Shown: positions 1-6,299, counted from the stretch's first letter. The stretch: 7,996 nt of DNA from an uncultured Acidaminococcus sp. (GCA_900770265.1 CAAGJR010000209.1:1-7996); one strand, 5' to 3'. Notes: a model not told the origin generated them from the sequence alone. A program made the numbers and translations.

Positions 1-1045
1 CCAGGTCTTCTTCCCGGATCTTTTCGTTCTTTTCAGGGATCCCTACATCCTTGGAAAGTTTACGGACAGCGGCGATGGCGGCATTCCGATATTCTTCCTG
101 GGTCATCTTGTCAACGCCTTCCACGCCCATGGCCTTGGCGATGGCTTTGTACTTGTCGCCAGTGTATTCCTTGTTGAATTCCATGGAGATGGGCAACAGC
201 ATGGCGCAGGCTACCCCGTGCGGCGTATCATAATGGGCGGACAGGGTGTGGGCCATGGAGTGGTCAATGCCCAGGCCTACGTTGGAGAAGCCCATGCCGG
301 CAATGTACTGGGCCAGAGCCATGCCTTCCCGGCCTTCCTTGGTGTTGGCCACAGCGCCCCGCAGGTTTTCGGCGATCAGACGGATGGCTTCGATGTGGAA
401 CATGTCGGTCATTTCCCAGGCAGCCTTGGTGGTATACCCTTCGATGGCGTGGGTCAGGGCATCCATACCGGTGGAAGCGGTCAGGCCCTTGGGCATGCTG
501 GACATCATGTCCGGATCCACCACGGCCACAACGGGCATGTCATGGGGATCCACACACACGAATTTCCGTTCTTTTTCCACGTCGGTGATCACGTAGTTGA
601 TGGTCACTTCCGCAGCCGTACCGGCCGTGGTGGGAACAGCGATGATGGGCACGCTGGGATTCTTGGTGGGAGCGCAGCCTTCCAGGCTCCGTACGTCCGC
701 GAATTCAGGGTTGGCGATGATGATACCGATGGCCTTGGACGTATCCATGGAGGAACCGCCGCCGATGGCGATGATGCAGTCAGCTCCAGATTTCTTGAAG
801 GCCTCCACCCCATGCTGTACGTTGGCGATGGTGGGATTGGGTTTGATGTCGGAGTAGATTTCATAGGGAATCTTGGCGGCATCCAGCAGGTCGGTGACTT
901 TGCTGGTGACGTGGAATTTCACCAGATCCGGGTCGGAGGCCACAAACGCTTTTTTGTAGCCGCGATTGTTCATTTCGGTGACGATTTCACCGATGGCACC
1001 GCTGCCGTGATACGAGGTTCCGTTCAAAGAGATTCTGTTGACCAT
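1..1045 (-). CDS. fucO: Lactaldehyde reductase / 1,2-propanediol oxidoreductase, group III Fe-dependent alcohol dehydrogenase (3' end cut by window)
   Basis: Predicted to reduce lactaldehyde to 1,2-propanediol with NADH in the cytoplasm, usually during fermentation of deoxy sugars such as fucose or rhamnose. The visible 348 residues align by eye along their whole length with E. coli FucO, including near-identical blocks such as NPEFADVRSLEG, PTTAGTAAEVTINYVITD, KFVCVDPHD and GMGFSNVGLG. The nucleotide-binding GGGS is at residues 95-98. The four metal ligands of the family are all present: D195, H199, H262 and H276. About 35 C-terminal residues lie outside the window, judged from the usual length of about 382. 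The ATG at 1045 is supported by AAAGGGGAG seven bases upstream. The gene follows a TetR-family regulator on the same strand with a 120-base gap holding its own putative promoter. The true substrate could be another short aldehyde or diol, because this family is broad. Confidence 0.93.
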   Translation of the reverse strand, partial: MVNRISLNGTSYHGSGAIGEIVTEMNNRGYKKAFVASDPDLVKFHVTSKVTDLLDAAKIPYEIYSDIKPNPTIANVQHGVEAFKKSGADCIIAIGGGSSMDTSKAIGIIIANPEFADVRSLEGCAPTKNPSVPIIAVPTTAGTAAEVTINYVITDVEKERKFVCVDPHDMPVVAVVDPDMMSSMPKGLTASTGMDALTHAIEGYTTKAAWEMTDMFHIEAIRLIAENLRGAVANTKEGREGMALAQYIAGMGFSNVGLGIDHSMAHTLSAHYDTPHGVACAMLLPISMEFNKEYTGDKYKAIAKAMGVEGVDKMTQEEYRNAAIAAVRKLSKDVGIPEKNEKIREEDL

Positions 1046-1072
1046 TGAAAAACTCCCCTTTCGAATATAACC

Positions 1073-1088
1073 AAAGGTTTCAACCTTT
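1073..1088. repeat. Inverted repeat in the fucO leader, candidate operator
   Basis: On the minus strand this reads AAAGGTTGAAACCTTT, two perfect 7-base arms around GA. It lies just downstream of the predicted fucO transcription start and about 28 bases before the start codon, a common place for a repressor site. It could instead form a 6-bp hairpin with a TGAA loop in the mRNA. It has no T-tract, so it is not an intrinsic terminator. Confidence 0.45.
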
Positions 1089-1104
1089 CGTTCCTTATGG
1101 TTCC

Positions 1105-1133
1105 ATTGTAGAAAAGAAAGAGAAGTTCCACAA
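1105..1133 (-). promoter_or_regulatory. Putative sigma-A-type promoter of fucO
   Basis: Reading the minus strand, TTGTGG (1133-1128) and TACAAT (1110-1105) are separated by exactly 17 bases. The -10 matches consensus at 5 of 6 positions, while the -35 matches only in its TTG. Transcription would start near 1098, giving a leader of roughly 50 bases before the fucO ATG. The weak -35 would suit a promoter helped by an activator, but that is inference. Confidence 0.5.
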
Positions 1134-1165
1134 GTTGACAGATTCTGGCATTTGTCACCTTGCGC

Positions 1166-1738
1166 TCAGCGCAGCAGGTCGCAGGCGGTGAACCGGTCGA
1201 TGAGCACCGGCGGCATGGCCTTCAGCATAAGCTCGGCCAGCTGTTCCGGCGTGGTGGTGCCCCTGTCGCACTCCACCCATTTCACGGTCATGTAGATGGA
1301 AGCCTGGCAGTACATTTCCAACAGGGACAGGGCCTCCCCGGTCAGCGGGGTGCCGGTCTTCTTCCTGTACAGATCCTGGTAGAAAGCGAAGATGCAGCGG
1401 AAATCGTGGTCCTTCAGGTTGTTCTGCTGGGCGGAGCCAAAGGCGTTGCGGAAGAACACCTTTTCGTCCTGGATGTAATGGAACTTCCGCACCAGCCCTT
1501 CGTAAACCGTGCGGCCGAAGCCCATTTCCCGGAAGGATTCAGCCAGCAGCCGGTCGAAGTACCAGTTCACCAGGTCGTACTTGTCCAGATAGTGGCGGTA
1601 GAAGGTCTGGCGGGAGACACCGGCCTCGGCAGTGATCTCCTTGATTGTGATGTCCTCCAGCCCATGCCGGGCCATGCAGCGCTTCATGGCCTCCGCCAGC
1701 CGCAGTTTGCCCGAATCCCCGGTGTGTTTGTCATCCAT
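1166..1738 (-). CDS. TetR/AcrR-family transcriptional regulator, DhaS-like
   Basis: A 190-residue DNA-binding regulator. The N-terminal helix-turn-helix lies at about residues 31-50, with the typical TetR pattern TIKEITAEAGVSRQTFYRHY. The C-terminal part, with KFHYIQDEKVFFRNAF at about 85-100 followed by SAQQNNLKDHDF, resembles the C-terminal domain of the DhaS group (dihydroxyacetone kinase regulators, TetR_C_8 type). The ATG at 1738 has an excellent AAAGGAGG eight bases upstream. The stop lies 120 bases before fucO on the same strand with no clear terminator between, so read-through into fucO is possible. The neighbourhood suggests it controls fucO and perhaps itself. The effector is unknown, and no dhaK/L/M genes are in view. 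Confidence 0.88.
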   Translation of the reverse strand: MDDKHTGDSGKLRLAEAMKRCMARHGLEDITIKEITAEAGVSRQTFYRHYLDKYDLVNWYFDRLLAESFREMGFGRTVYEGLVRKFHYIQDEKVFFRNAFGSAQQNNLKDHDFRCIFAFYQDLYRKKTGTPLTGEALSLLEMYCQASIYMTVKWVECDRGTTTPEQLAELMLKAMPPVLIDRFTACDLLR

Positions 1739-1772
1739 GGGTGTGCCCTCCTTTGTGTCATTTCATTAGTTT

Positions 1773-1801
1773 ATTGTAACAGAGAATGCATCTGGACGCA
1801 A
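1773..1801 (-). promoter_or_regulatory. Putative promoter of the TetR-family gene
   Basis: On the minus strand, TTGCGT (1801-1796) and TACAAT (1778-1773) are 17 bases apart. The -10 is 5 of 6 to consensus, but the -35 matches only in TTG. The -35 overlaps the T-tract of the dapA terminator, so transcription of the regulator would restart immediately where the dap operon ends. The start codon is about 35 bases beyond the -10. Confidence 0.45.
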
Positions 1802-1829
1802 AAAAGAGCTGTGAAAAGATTCACAGCTC
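1800..1829 (-). terminator. Intrinsic terminator of the dapB-asd-dapG-dapA operon
   Basis: In the minus-strand RNA, a perfect 10-bp stem (GAGCTGTGAA paired with TTCACAGCTC, loop TCTT) is followed directly by six Ts (1805-1800). It is 78 bases beyond the dapA stop. The plus-strand side also carries TTTT followed by ATTT after the stem, so it might work in both directions, although no gene approaches from that side. Confidence 0.85.
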
Positions 1830-1837
1830 TTTTATTT

Positions 1838-1876
1838 GCCAGCGCAAGCTGGCTTCCTTCGGCTAGTGACTAGTGA
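1838..1876. repeat. Short palindrome plus tandem 7-base repeat between dapA hairpins
   Basis: On the plus strand, GCCAGC-GCAA-GCTGGC (1838-1853) is a perfect 6-bp palindrome with a four-base loop. It is followed by two exact tandem copies of CTAGTGA (1863-1869 and 1870-1876). The first copy with its flank also forms the odd palindrome CTAGTGACTAG. This is noncoding sequence downstream of dapA. It has the look of a dispersed intergenic repeat, but only a genome search could show that. Confidence 0.5.
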
Positions 1877-1877
1877 C

Positions 1878-1904
1878 AGGTGTGAAAAAGTATTTTTCAC
1901 ACCT
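1878..1904 (-). repeat. Perfect 12-bp hairpin immediately after the dapA stop
   Basis: The arms AGGTGTGAAAAA and TTTTTCACACCT are perfectly complementary around a 3-base loop, starting three bases after the dapA stop codon. No T-run follows on the minus strand, so it is not a classical terminator by itself. It may protect the 3' end of the operon mRNA or act together with the true terminator at 1800-1829. Both hairpins share the TGTGAA / TTCACA core. Confidence 0.65.
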
Positions 1905-1906
1905 CT

Positions 1907-2806
1907 TTACTTCAGCAATCCGCTTTCCTTCCAGGCCTTCGTCACCTTGGCCCGTTCCTCGTCGGTCATGGGGCACAGGGGCAGACGGTACGGCCCTGCG
2001 TTGAAGGGGGTCATCTTCGTGACGGCTTCCTTGATGGGGATGGGGTTGCTCACAATGAACATGCTGCGGGCCTGGGGAATCATCACCTTGTTCAGGTCCC
2101 GGGCCTTCTGCACTTCGCCCTTTTCATAAGCCTGCATCAGGTCCTGCAGCAGCTGGCCGTTTACGTTGCTCAGCACGGAGATCAGGCCCACAGCACCGGC
2201 ACTCATGAACGGCAGGATCTCGCCGTCATCGCCGCTGTAGATGGAGAAGTCTTCCGGGCACAGCCGGTACAGGTCGGCCACCTGGTTCACGCTGCCGCTG
2301 GCTTCCTTCACGGCCACGATGTTCTTGCAGTCGTGGGCCAGACGGGCTACGGTAGCCGGCAGCACGTTGGAACCGGTACGGCCGGGTACGTTATAGATTA
2401 CGATGGGCAGCTTCGTGTGCTCAGCAATGGTCTTGTAGTGGCGATAGATGCCTTCCTGAGAGGGCTTGTTGTAGAAGGGGCTCACGATCAGTACCCCGTC
2501 GGCACCCACTTTTTCGGCCAGTTCGTTCATCTTGATCACATCGGCGGTATTGTTGGAGCCGGTGCCTACGATGACCTTGCCTCTGTGGTTCACCTTGGCA
2601 ATGACTTTCGTGAACAGTTCTTCTTTTTCTTCAACGGTCATGGTGGGAGCTTCCCCGCTGGTACCGCTGACCAGGATGGCATCGGAGCCATGGTCCAGCA
2701 GCCAGGAGGCAAATTCCGCGGTGCCATCCGCGTTCAGGGATCCGTCTTCATTGAAGAAGGTCACCATGGCGGTGATCAGACGGCCAAAATAAGGTTTGTT
2801 GTTCAT
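1907..2806 (-). CDS. dapA: 4-hydroxy-tetrahydrodipicolinate synthase
   Basis: Condenses aspartate semialdehyde with pyruvate, the first committed step to meso-DAP and lysine, in the cytoplasm. The 299 residues match the usual length of this TIM-barrel aldolase. Visible features are GTSGEAPT at 48-55 (T49 and S50 in the active site), SPFYNKP at 109-115 with Y112, YNVPGRTG at 138-145 with Y138 and R143, and the Schiff-base lysine K167 in VAVKEASG. The E. coli lysine-inhibition residues H53, H56 and Y106 align by eye with V58, K61 and F111 here, so this enzyme is probably not lysine-sensitive. The ATG overlaps the stop of the aspartokinase gene in an ATGA, and GAAGGTGA lies just upstream. This implies translational coupling. 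It is the last gene of the operon. Confidence 0.97.
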   Translation of the reverse strand: MNNKPYFGRLITAMVTFFNEDGSLNADGTAEFASWLLDHGSDAILVSGTSGEAPTMTVEEKEELFTKVIAKVNHRGKVIVGTGSNNTADVIKMNELAEKVGADGVLIVSPFYNKPSQEGIYRHYKTIAEHTKLPIVIYNVPGRTGSNVLPATVARLAHDCKNIVAVKEASGSVNQVADLYRLCPEDFSIYSGDDGEILPFMSAGAVGLISVLSNVNGQLLQDLMQAYEKGEVQKARDLNKVMIPQARSMFIVSNPIPIKEAVTKMTPFNAGPYRLPLCPMTDEERAKVTKAWKESGLLK

Positions 2807-4032
2807 TTCGTTTCACCTTCCTGAGTTTGGAACGCCGCATGCAGGGCATTCACGGCTTCTTTCACCTGGTCTTCCCGCACGATGGCAGAAATCAGGTTGT
2901 CGGAGTCCGTGGTCTGCAGGATTTCGATGCCGGCTTTGGCCAGGGCATTGATGAACTTGGCCATGATGCCGGGTACCCCACCCATATGGGAGCCTACAAC
3001 GGTTACTTTCGAGCAGTTTTCGACTTTTGTATAGTTGCAGTTTTCCTGTTTCAGTACTTTTTCCGCGTCGGCAGTGGCTGCACTGTACACTGCGAACATC
3101 AGGGAATGAGGCTGCAGGCTCATGGTCCCGATGCTGACGCCGTTCTTGGCCAGAGTATCGAACAGTTCGGCCCCGTTCTGGGTATCCAGGGATACGGAGA
3201 AGAAGGTGATGTTGTTCTTGCTGGCCACGCCGCAGGCATGGTTGCTTTCCAGGGTATCCCCCTCTTCCATCTCCTTGGGCTGATCTTCTTTGCTGATCAG
3301 CGTGCCGGGAGCTTCGCTGAACGTGCTCTTCACCACCATGGGCACACCGTAGCGCATGACGATCTCCACCGCTCTGGGATGGATGACCTTGGCGCCCTGG
3401 TGGGCCATTTCACGGATTTCGTCATAAGAAATCTGTTTGATGATGTGGGCATCCTTCACGATCCGGGGATCGGCGGTCATGACGCCATCCACGTCCGTGT
3501 AGATTTCCACCTTGTCCGCATGGACGGCCACCCCGAAGGCTGCAGCGGACGTATCGCTGCCGCCCCGGCCCAGGGTGGTGATGTTCTTGTGGTCCGGCGT
3601 AACGCCCTGGAACCCGCAGACCACAGGGATGATGCCCTGTTCCACCAGTTCCAGCAGGTTGTCCGGTTCCACGGTGCGGATCTTGGCATTGCCGTATTCT
3701 TCGTCGGTGATCATACCGGCCTGGCCGCCCGTCAGGGCTTTGGCCTTCAGGCCATGTTCCTGCAGGGTGGAAGCCATGACCGTGGAGGAGATGATCTCCC
3801 CGCAGGCCATGAGCAGATCCAGTTCGTGAGGCGCCGGGTTGGGGTTCACACTCTTGAGCATGTCGATCATGGTATCGGTGGCAAAGGGGTCCCCTCTGCG
3901 GCCCATGGCGGATACCACTACGATGGGGGCATACCCCTGGTCAATGGCTTCCTGGACTTTTCCTACGACTTTTTCCCGGGTTACGGGCGTAGCTACGGAA
4001 GTTCCTCCGAATTTTTGTACAATGATTTTCAT
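2803..4032 (-). CDS. dapG: Aspartate kinase, DapG-type (aspartokinase I)
   Basis: Phosphorylates aspartate to aspartyl phosphate, opening the aspartate pathway. The 409-residue protein has an N-terminal kinase domain with KFGGTSV (7-13), SAMGRRGDPFATD (41-53), CGE (77-79), TTLGRGGSDTSA (152-163) and YTDVDGVMTADPR (178-190). Two ACT regulatory domains follow, at about 263-330 and 342-402. The second contains VGSHMGGVPGIM and ILQTTDSDN. The SAMGR-GDP-ATD block and the ILQ-DS motif match B. subtilis DapG (meso-DAP-inhibited) better than its LysC (lysine-inhibited). The name is therefore dapG, though many annotators would write lysC. The ATG at 4032 has GAGAGGGGAG upstream. The gene starts 49 bases after asd and overlaps dapA by four bases. 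The inhibitor here is inferred, not shown. Confidence 0.93.
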   Translation of the reverse strand: MKIIVQKFGGTSVATPVTREKVVGKVQEAIDQGYAPIVVVSAMGRRGDPFATDTMIDMLKSVNPNPAPHELDLLMACGEIISSTVMASTLQEHGLKAKALTGGQAGMITDEEYGNAKIRTVEPDNLLELVEQGIIPVVCGFQGVTPDHKNITTLGRGGSDTSAAAFGVAVHADKVEIYTDVDGVMTADPRIVKDAHIIKQISYDEIREMAHQGAKVIHPRAVEIVMRYGVPMVVKSTFSEAPGTLISKEDQPKEMEEGDTLESNHACGVASKNNITFFSVSLDTQNGAELFDTLAKNGVSIGTMSLQPHSLMFAVYSAATADAEKVLKQENCNYTKVENCSKVTVVGSHMGGVPGIMAKFINALAKAGIEILQTTDSDNLISAIVREDQVKEAVNALHAAFQTQEGETK

Positions 4033-4081
4033 CTAGGTCAGGCTCCCCTCTCAAATTCCTGCGCTTCTCACGAAATACTTC

Positions 4082-5113
4082 TTACAGCCAGCCGTTCTTC
4101 ACCATGGTCTCTGCAATCTGCAGGGTGTTCAGAGCGGCACCTTTGCGGATCTGGTCGCCGACGCACCAGAAGTTGAAGCTGTTGGCGGCACTTTCGTCTC
4201 TTCTCAGACGGCCTACATACACATCGTTCTTGCCGGAGGTGTACAGCGGCATCGGGTAGATCTGCTGGGACGGATCGTCCTGCAGCACCACGCCCGGGAA
4301 GTTGGACAGAGCTTTGCGGATGTCTTCCAGCTGTACATCATGTTCCAGTTCCACGTTGACGCTTTCGCTGTGGCTGCGGTAAACCGGTACCCGCACGGTG
4401 GTGGCGGTGATGCGCATTTCCGGATCGGAGAAGATTTTCTTGGTTTCGTTCACCATCTTCATTTCTTCCTTGGTGTACAGGTTATCCAGGAAGACATCGA
4501 TCTGGGGTACCAGGTTCAGGGCCAGCGGGAAGTGTTTCTTGGCGGAGGCGCTGGGGAAGATCTTGGCGGTCATTTCTTCGCCCCGAGCCGCTTGTTTGAT
4601 CTGGTTTTCCAGTTCATCCAGCCCGTCTTTGCCGGCACCGGAAGCAGCCTGGTAGGTGGAAACGATGATCCGTTTGATGCGGGCCAGGTCGTAGATGGGT
4701 TTCAGGGCCATCACCATGATGATGGTGGAGCAGTTGGGGTTGGCGATGATGCCGTGATGTTTCGTGATGTCCTGGGGGTTCACTTCGGGAACGATCAGGG
4801 GCACATCCGGATCCATCCGGTAGGTGCTGGAGTTGTCGATGACCACGGCACCGGCCTTCACAGCAATGGGAGCGAAGGTCTTGGAGATGCTGCCGCCGGC
4901 AAACAGGGCCACATCCACGCCGTTGAAGGAATCAGCCTTGGCTTCTTCCACGGTGTAGGTCTTGCCCCGGACGGTCAGTTCCGTACCGGCGCTGCGGGCG
5001 GAAGCCAGCAGTTTCAGGTTCTTGAACGGGAAATCCCGTTCGTTCAGCAGGTTGATGAATTCATGGCCGACGGCGCCCGTAGCACCCAAAATCGCTAAGT
5101 TGTATTCCTTCAT
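4082..5113 (-). CDS. asd: Aspartate-semialdehyde dehydrogenase
   Basis: Reduces aspartyl phosphate to aspartate semialdehyde with NADPH, at the branch point of lysine/DAP with threonine and methionine. The 343-residue length is normal. The NADP-binding loop GATGAVG is at residues 10-16 and the catalytic cysteine is C128 in ANPNC. STYQAASGAG (152-161) holds the substrate-site Q155, and the general-base histidine is H248 in RVPVYRSHSESV. All key residues are present. The ATG at 5113 has AAAGGAGA about eight bases upstream. It lies between dapB, across a 135-base hairpin-rich gap, and the aspartokinase gene, 49 bases downstream. I see no convincing separate promoter, so it should be transcribed from the riboswitch-controlled promoter upstream of dapB. 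Confidence 0.97.
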   Translation of the reverse strand: MKEYNLAILGATGAVGHEFINLLNERDFPFKNLKLLASARSAGTELTVRGKTYTVEEAKADSFNGVDVALFAGGSISKTFAPIAVKAGAVVIDNSSTYRMDPDVPLIVPEVNPQDITKHHGIIANPNCSTIIMVMALKPIYDLARIKRIIVSTYQAASGAGKDGLDELENQIKQAARGEEMTAKIFPSASAKKHFPLALNLVPQIDVFLDNLYTKEEMKMVNETKKIFSDPEMRITATTVRVPVYRSHSESVNVELEHDVQLEDIRKALSNFPGVVLQDDPSQQIYPMPLYTSGKNDVYVGRLRRDESAANSFNFWCVGDQIRKGAALNTLQIAETMVKNGWL

Positions 5114-5134
5114 GATGTTCTCTCCTTTATTGGC

Positions 5135-5161
5135 GGGCGGTTCACCGAACCGCCCCTACAG
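5135..5161 (-). repeat. REP-like palindrome, copy 1
   Basis: On the minus strand, CTGTAG is followed by the perfect 9-bp palindrome GGGCGGTTC-GGT-GAACCGCCC. A GTAG tetranucleotide placed just 5' of a GC-rich hairpin is the defining layout of REP sequences mobilised by RAYT transposases. It lies about 10 bases upstream of the asd ribosome-binding site and could affect asd translation or mRNA stability. No RAYT gene is in the window. Confidence 0.6.
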
Positions 5162-5166
5162 GTTGC

Positions 5167-5193
5167 GGGCGCGTCAGAGAGGCGCCCCTACAG
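5167..5193 (-). repeat. REP-like palindrome, copy 2
   Basis: This has the same architecture and orientation as copy 1. The minus strand shows CTGTAG, then GGGCGCCTC-TCT-GACGCGCCC, pairing at 8 of 9 positions. The two copies share the 11-base start CTGTAGGGGCG, 32 bases apart, while their stem interiors differ. Different interiors with intact pairing suggest related family members and not a recent local duplication. Confidence 0.6.
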
Positions 5194-5201
5194 TTTTATA
5201 T

Positions 5202-5239
5202 CCGCCCTTTCCAAGGGCGGGGGACCGTGCTTGCACGGT
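5202..5239 (-). repeat. Two further hairpins just after dapB
   Basis: ACCGTG-CTTG-CACGGT (5224-5239 on the plus strand) is a 6-bp stem with a 4-base loop. CCGCCCTT-TCC-AAGGGCGG (5202-5220) is an 8-bp stem with a 3-base loop. Both sit between the dapB stop and the REP-like pair. Neither is followed by a T-run on the minus strand, so they are unlikely to be full terminators. They may set the relative mRNA levels of dapB and the downstream genes. Confidence 0.55.
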
Positions 5240-5248
5240 GGTGGGTTC

Positions 5249-6022
5249 TTAGTCCAGGATTTGATCCAGTCCGTACACCAGGCCCTTGCGGCTGACCATG
5301 GTACGGCAGCCCAGCATGACGCCCGGCATGTAACATTCCCGGCTGACGGGGTCGTTGCGCACCGTCAGGGTTTCGCCCATGCTGCCGAAGATGATTTCCT
5401 GGCTGGCTACGAACCCGGGCAGCCGTACGCTGTGGATCCGCATGCCTTCGTATTCGCTGCCTCTGGCGTGGGGCAGTTTTTCCACTTCATCCGGGTTGCC
5501 CTGCTGCACAAAGCCGCCCCGGACCTCGGCCAGTTTCTGGGCCGTCAGGATGGCAGTACCACTGGGCGCATCCAGCTTCTTGTCGTGGTGCATCTCGATG
5601 ATTTCCACCTGGGGGAAGTATTTGGCAATCTCGGCGGCCACCTTCATCATGAGCACGGCGCCCATGGCGAAGTTCGGGCACACCAGGATGCCTACGTTGT
5701 TCTTTTCCGCCAGGCCCTTCAGTTCGTCCAGGTTCTCTTTCGTGAACCCGGTGGTCCCCACTACGGCATTCACGCCGGCGTTCAGGATCACCCGCAGGTT
5801 GGCCATGACCACATCCGGCCGGGTGAAGTCCACCACCACATCGGGTTTGTGGGCGTCCAGCGCGGCTTTCAGGTCCGTGTCAACCGGGCAGCCTTCCACG
5901 GATTTGTCCTTACCGAATACATCCACGGCACCGACCAGTTCCATGTCTTTCTGCTGCAGGACCGTTTGTACCACGGTATGACCCATGCGGCCCAGCGCAC
6001 CGTTTACCATCACTTTGATCAT
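5249..6022 (-). CDS. dapB: 4-hydroxy-tetrahydrodipicolinate reductase
   Basis: Reduces the DapA product to tetrahydrodipicolinate with NAD(P)H. From the chosen start it has 257 residues, normal for the family. The nucleotide-binding loop GALGRMG is at 8-14 and GTTGF at 89-93. The catalytic signature is HHDKKLDAPSGTA at 145-157, with H145, H146 and K149 matching the E. coli catalytic H159, H160 and K163. The start at ATG 6022 gives the typical MIKVxVNG beginning, with AAGGAG eleven bases upstream. An in-frame ATG at 6031 lies only two bases from the same site. A TTG at 6061 falls inside the leader terminator's T-tract and cannot be right. It is the first gene of the riboswitch-controlled operon. 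Confidence 0.95.
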   Translation of the reverse strand: MIKVMVNGALGRMGHTVVQTVLQQKDMELVGAVDVFGKDKSVEGCPVDTDLKAALDAHKPDVVVDFTRPDVVMANLRVILNAGVNAVVGTTGFTKENLDELKGLAEKNNVGILVCPNFAMGAVLMMKVAAEIAKYFPQVEIIEMHHDKKLDAPSGTAILTAQKLAEVRGGFVQQGNPDEVEKLPHARGSEYEGMRIHSVRLPGFVASQEIIFGSMGETLTVRNDPVSRECYMPGVMLGCRTMVSRKGLVYGLDQILD

Positions 6023-6059
6023 CTTGTCCATCGCTCCTTCTACAAATCCTTTGGGAGAC

Positions 6060-6096
6060 AAAAAAGCAGGTCATCGAGCTGAGCCCAATGACCTGC
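6060..6096 (-). terminator. Intrinsic terminator in the dapB leader (riboswitch expression platform)
   Basis: The minus-strand RNA forms GCAGGTCAT paired with ATGACCTGC, extended by inner pairs to nearly 14 bp (with two wobbles) around a TCA loop. It is followed by six Ts (6065-6060). It lies 51 bases after the riboswitch aptamer and 37 bases before the dapB ATG. This is the expected position for lysine-induced premature termination. Confidence 0.92.
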
Positions 6097-6147
6097 AAGA
6101 AAAGAAGCCGCTCCCGCCAACTGCAGGGGACTTGATTCCGTTCCCAT

Positions 6148-6299
6148 TGATAGCTCTCCACCCAAAGGCGACAGTCTGCAGCTTGTTCACCTGCAGCCCA
6201 GCATAAGCGCGCACCCGCAGCTTTGCTTCGGCGGTTCCCCTTTCGCCCCCTTCAACGGTGTCCCTCTGGAAGTTACTCATGTTTTCCGCGCCTCTATCA
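6148..6299 (-). ncRNA. Lysine riboswitch (L-box) aptamer
   Basis: The minus-strand RNA carries the conserved lysine-aptamer blocks in the right order: GATAGAGGCGCGG, ATGAGTAA, GGCGAAAGGGG, CCGCCGAAGCAAAG, GGGCTGCAGGTGAACAAGC, then ACTGTCGCC and GGAGAGCTATC. P1 pairs TGATAG (6299-6294) with CTATCA (6153-6148). The GCTGCAG-GTGAACAA-GCTGCAG arm is a clear hairpin. These blocks match the published Bacillus and Thermotoga lysine riboswitches as I recall them. Lysine binding should close P1 and allow the downstream terminator to form, switching off dapB-asd-dapG-dapA. Confidence 0.96.

Noticed and set aside
218..1048. Plus-strand frame of 276 codons antisense to fucO
   Set aside because: Gly/His/Asp-rich shadow of a well-recognised FucO. 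Similar shadows of asd (4340-5098) and dapB (5231-6082) show the same composition.
1161..1173. Palindrome TGCGCTCAGCGCA across the TetR-gene stop
   Set aside because: Perfect but short, mostly inside the coding end, and no T-run follows, so neither terminator nor operator can be supported.
2803..3270. Internal start giving a separate regulatory subunit of the aspartokinase (ATG at codon 255)
   Set aside because: B. subtilis lysC does this, but here AAGGAG touches the ATG with almost no spacing and the protein is DapG-type. Evidence is too weak to annotate.
2827..4176. Plus-strand open frame of 449 codons antisense to the aspartokinase gene
   Set aside because: Its sequence is His/Gly/Asp-rich, low in protein character, matches no family I know, and mirrors the codon bias of a certain gene on the other strand.
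5194..5215. TATAAA as a -10 for a separate asd promoter
   Set aside because: No -35-like sequence at 16-18 bases upstream, and it sits between hairpins.
6023..6061. N-terminal extension of dapB from TTG at 6061
   Set aside because: The TTG is in the T-tract of the leader terminator, and the family begins at the MIKV methionine.
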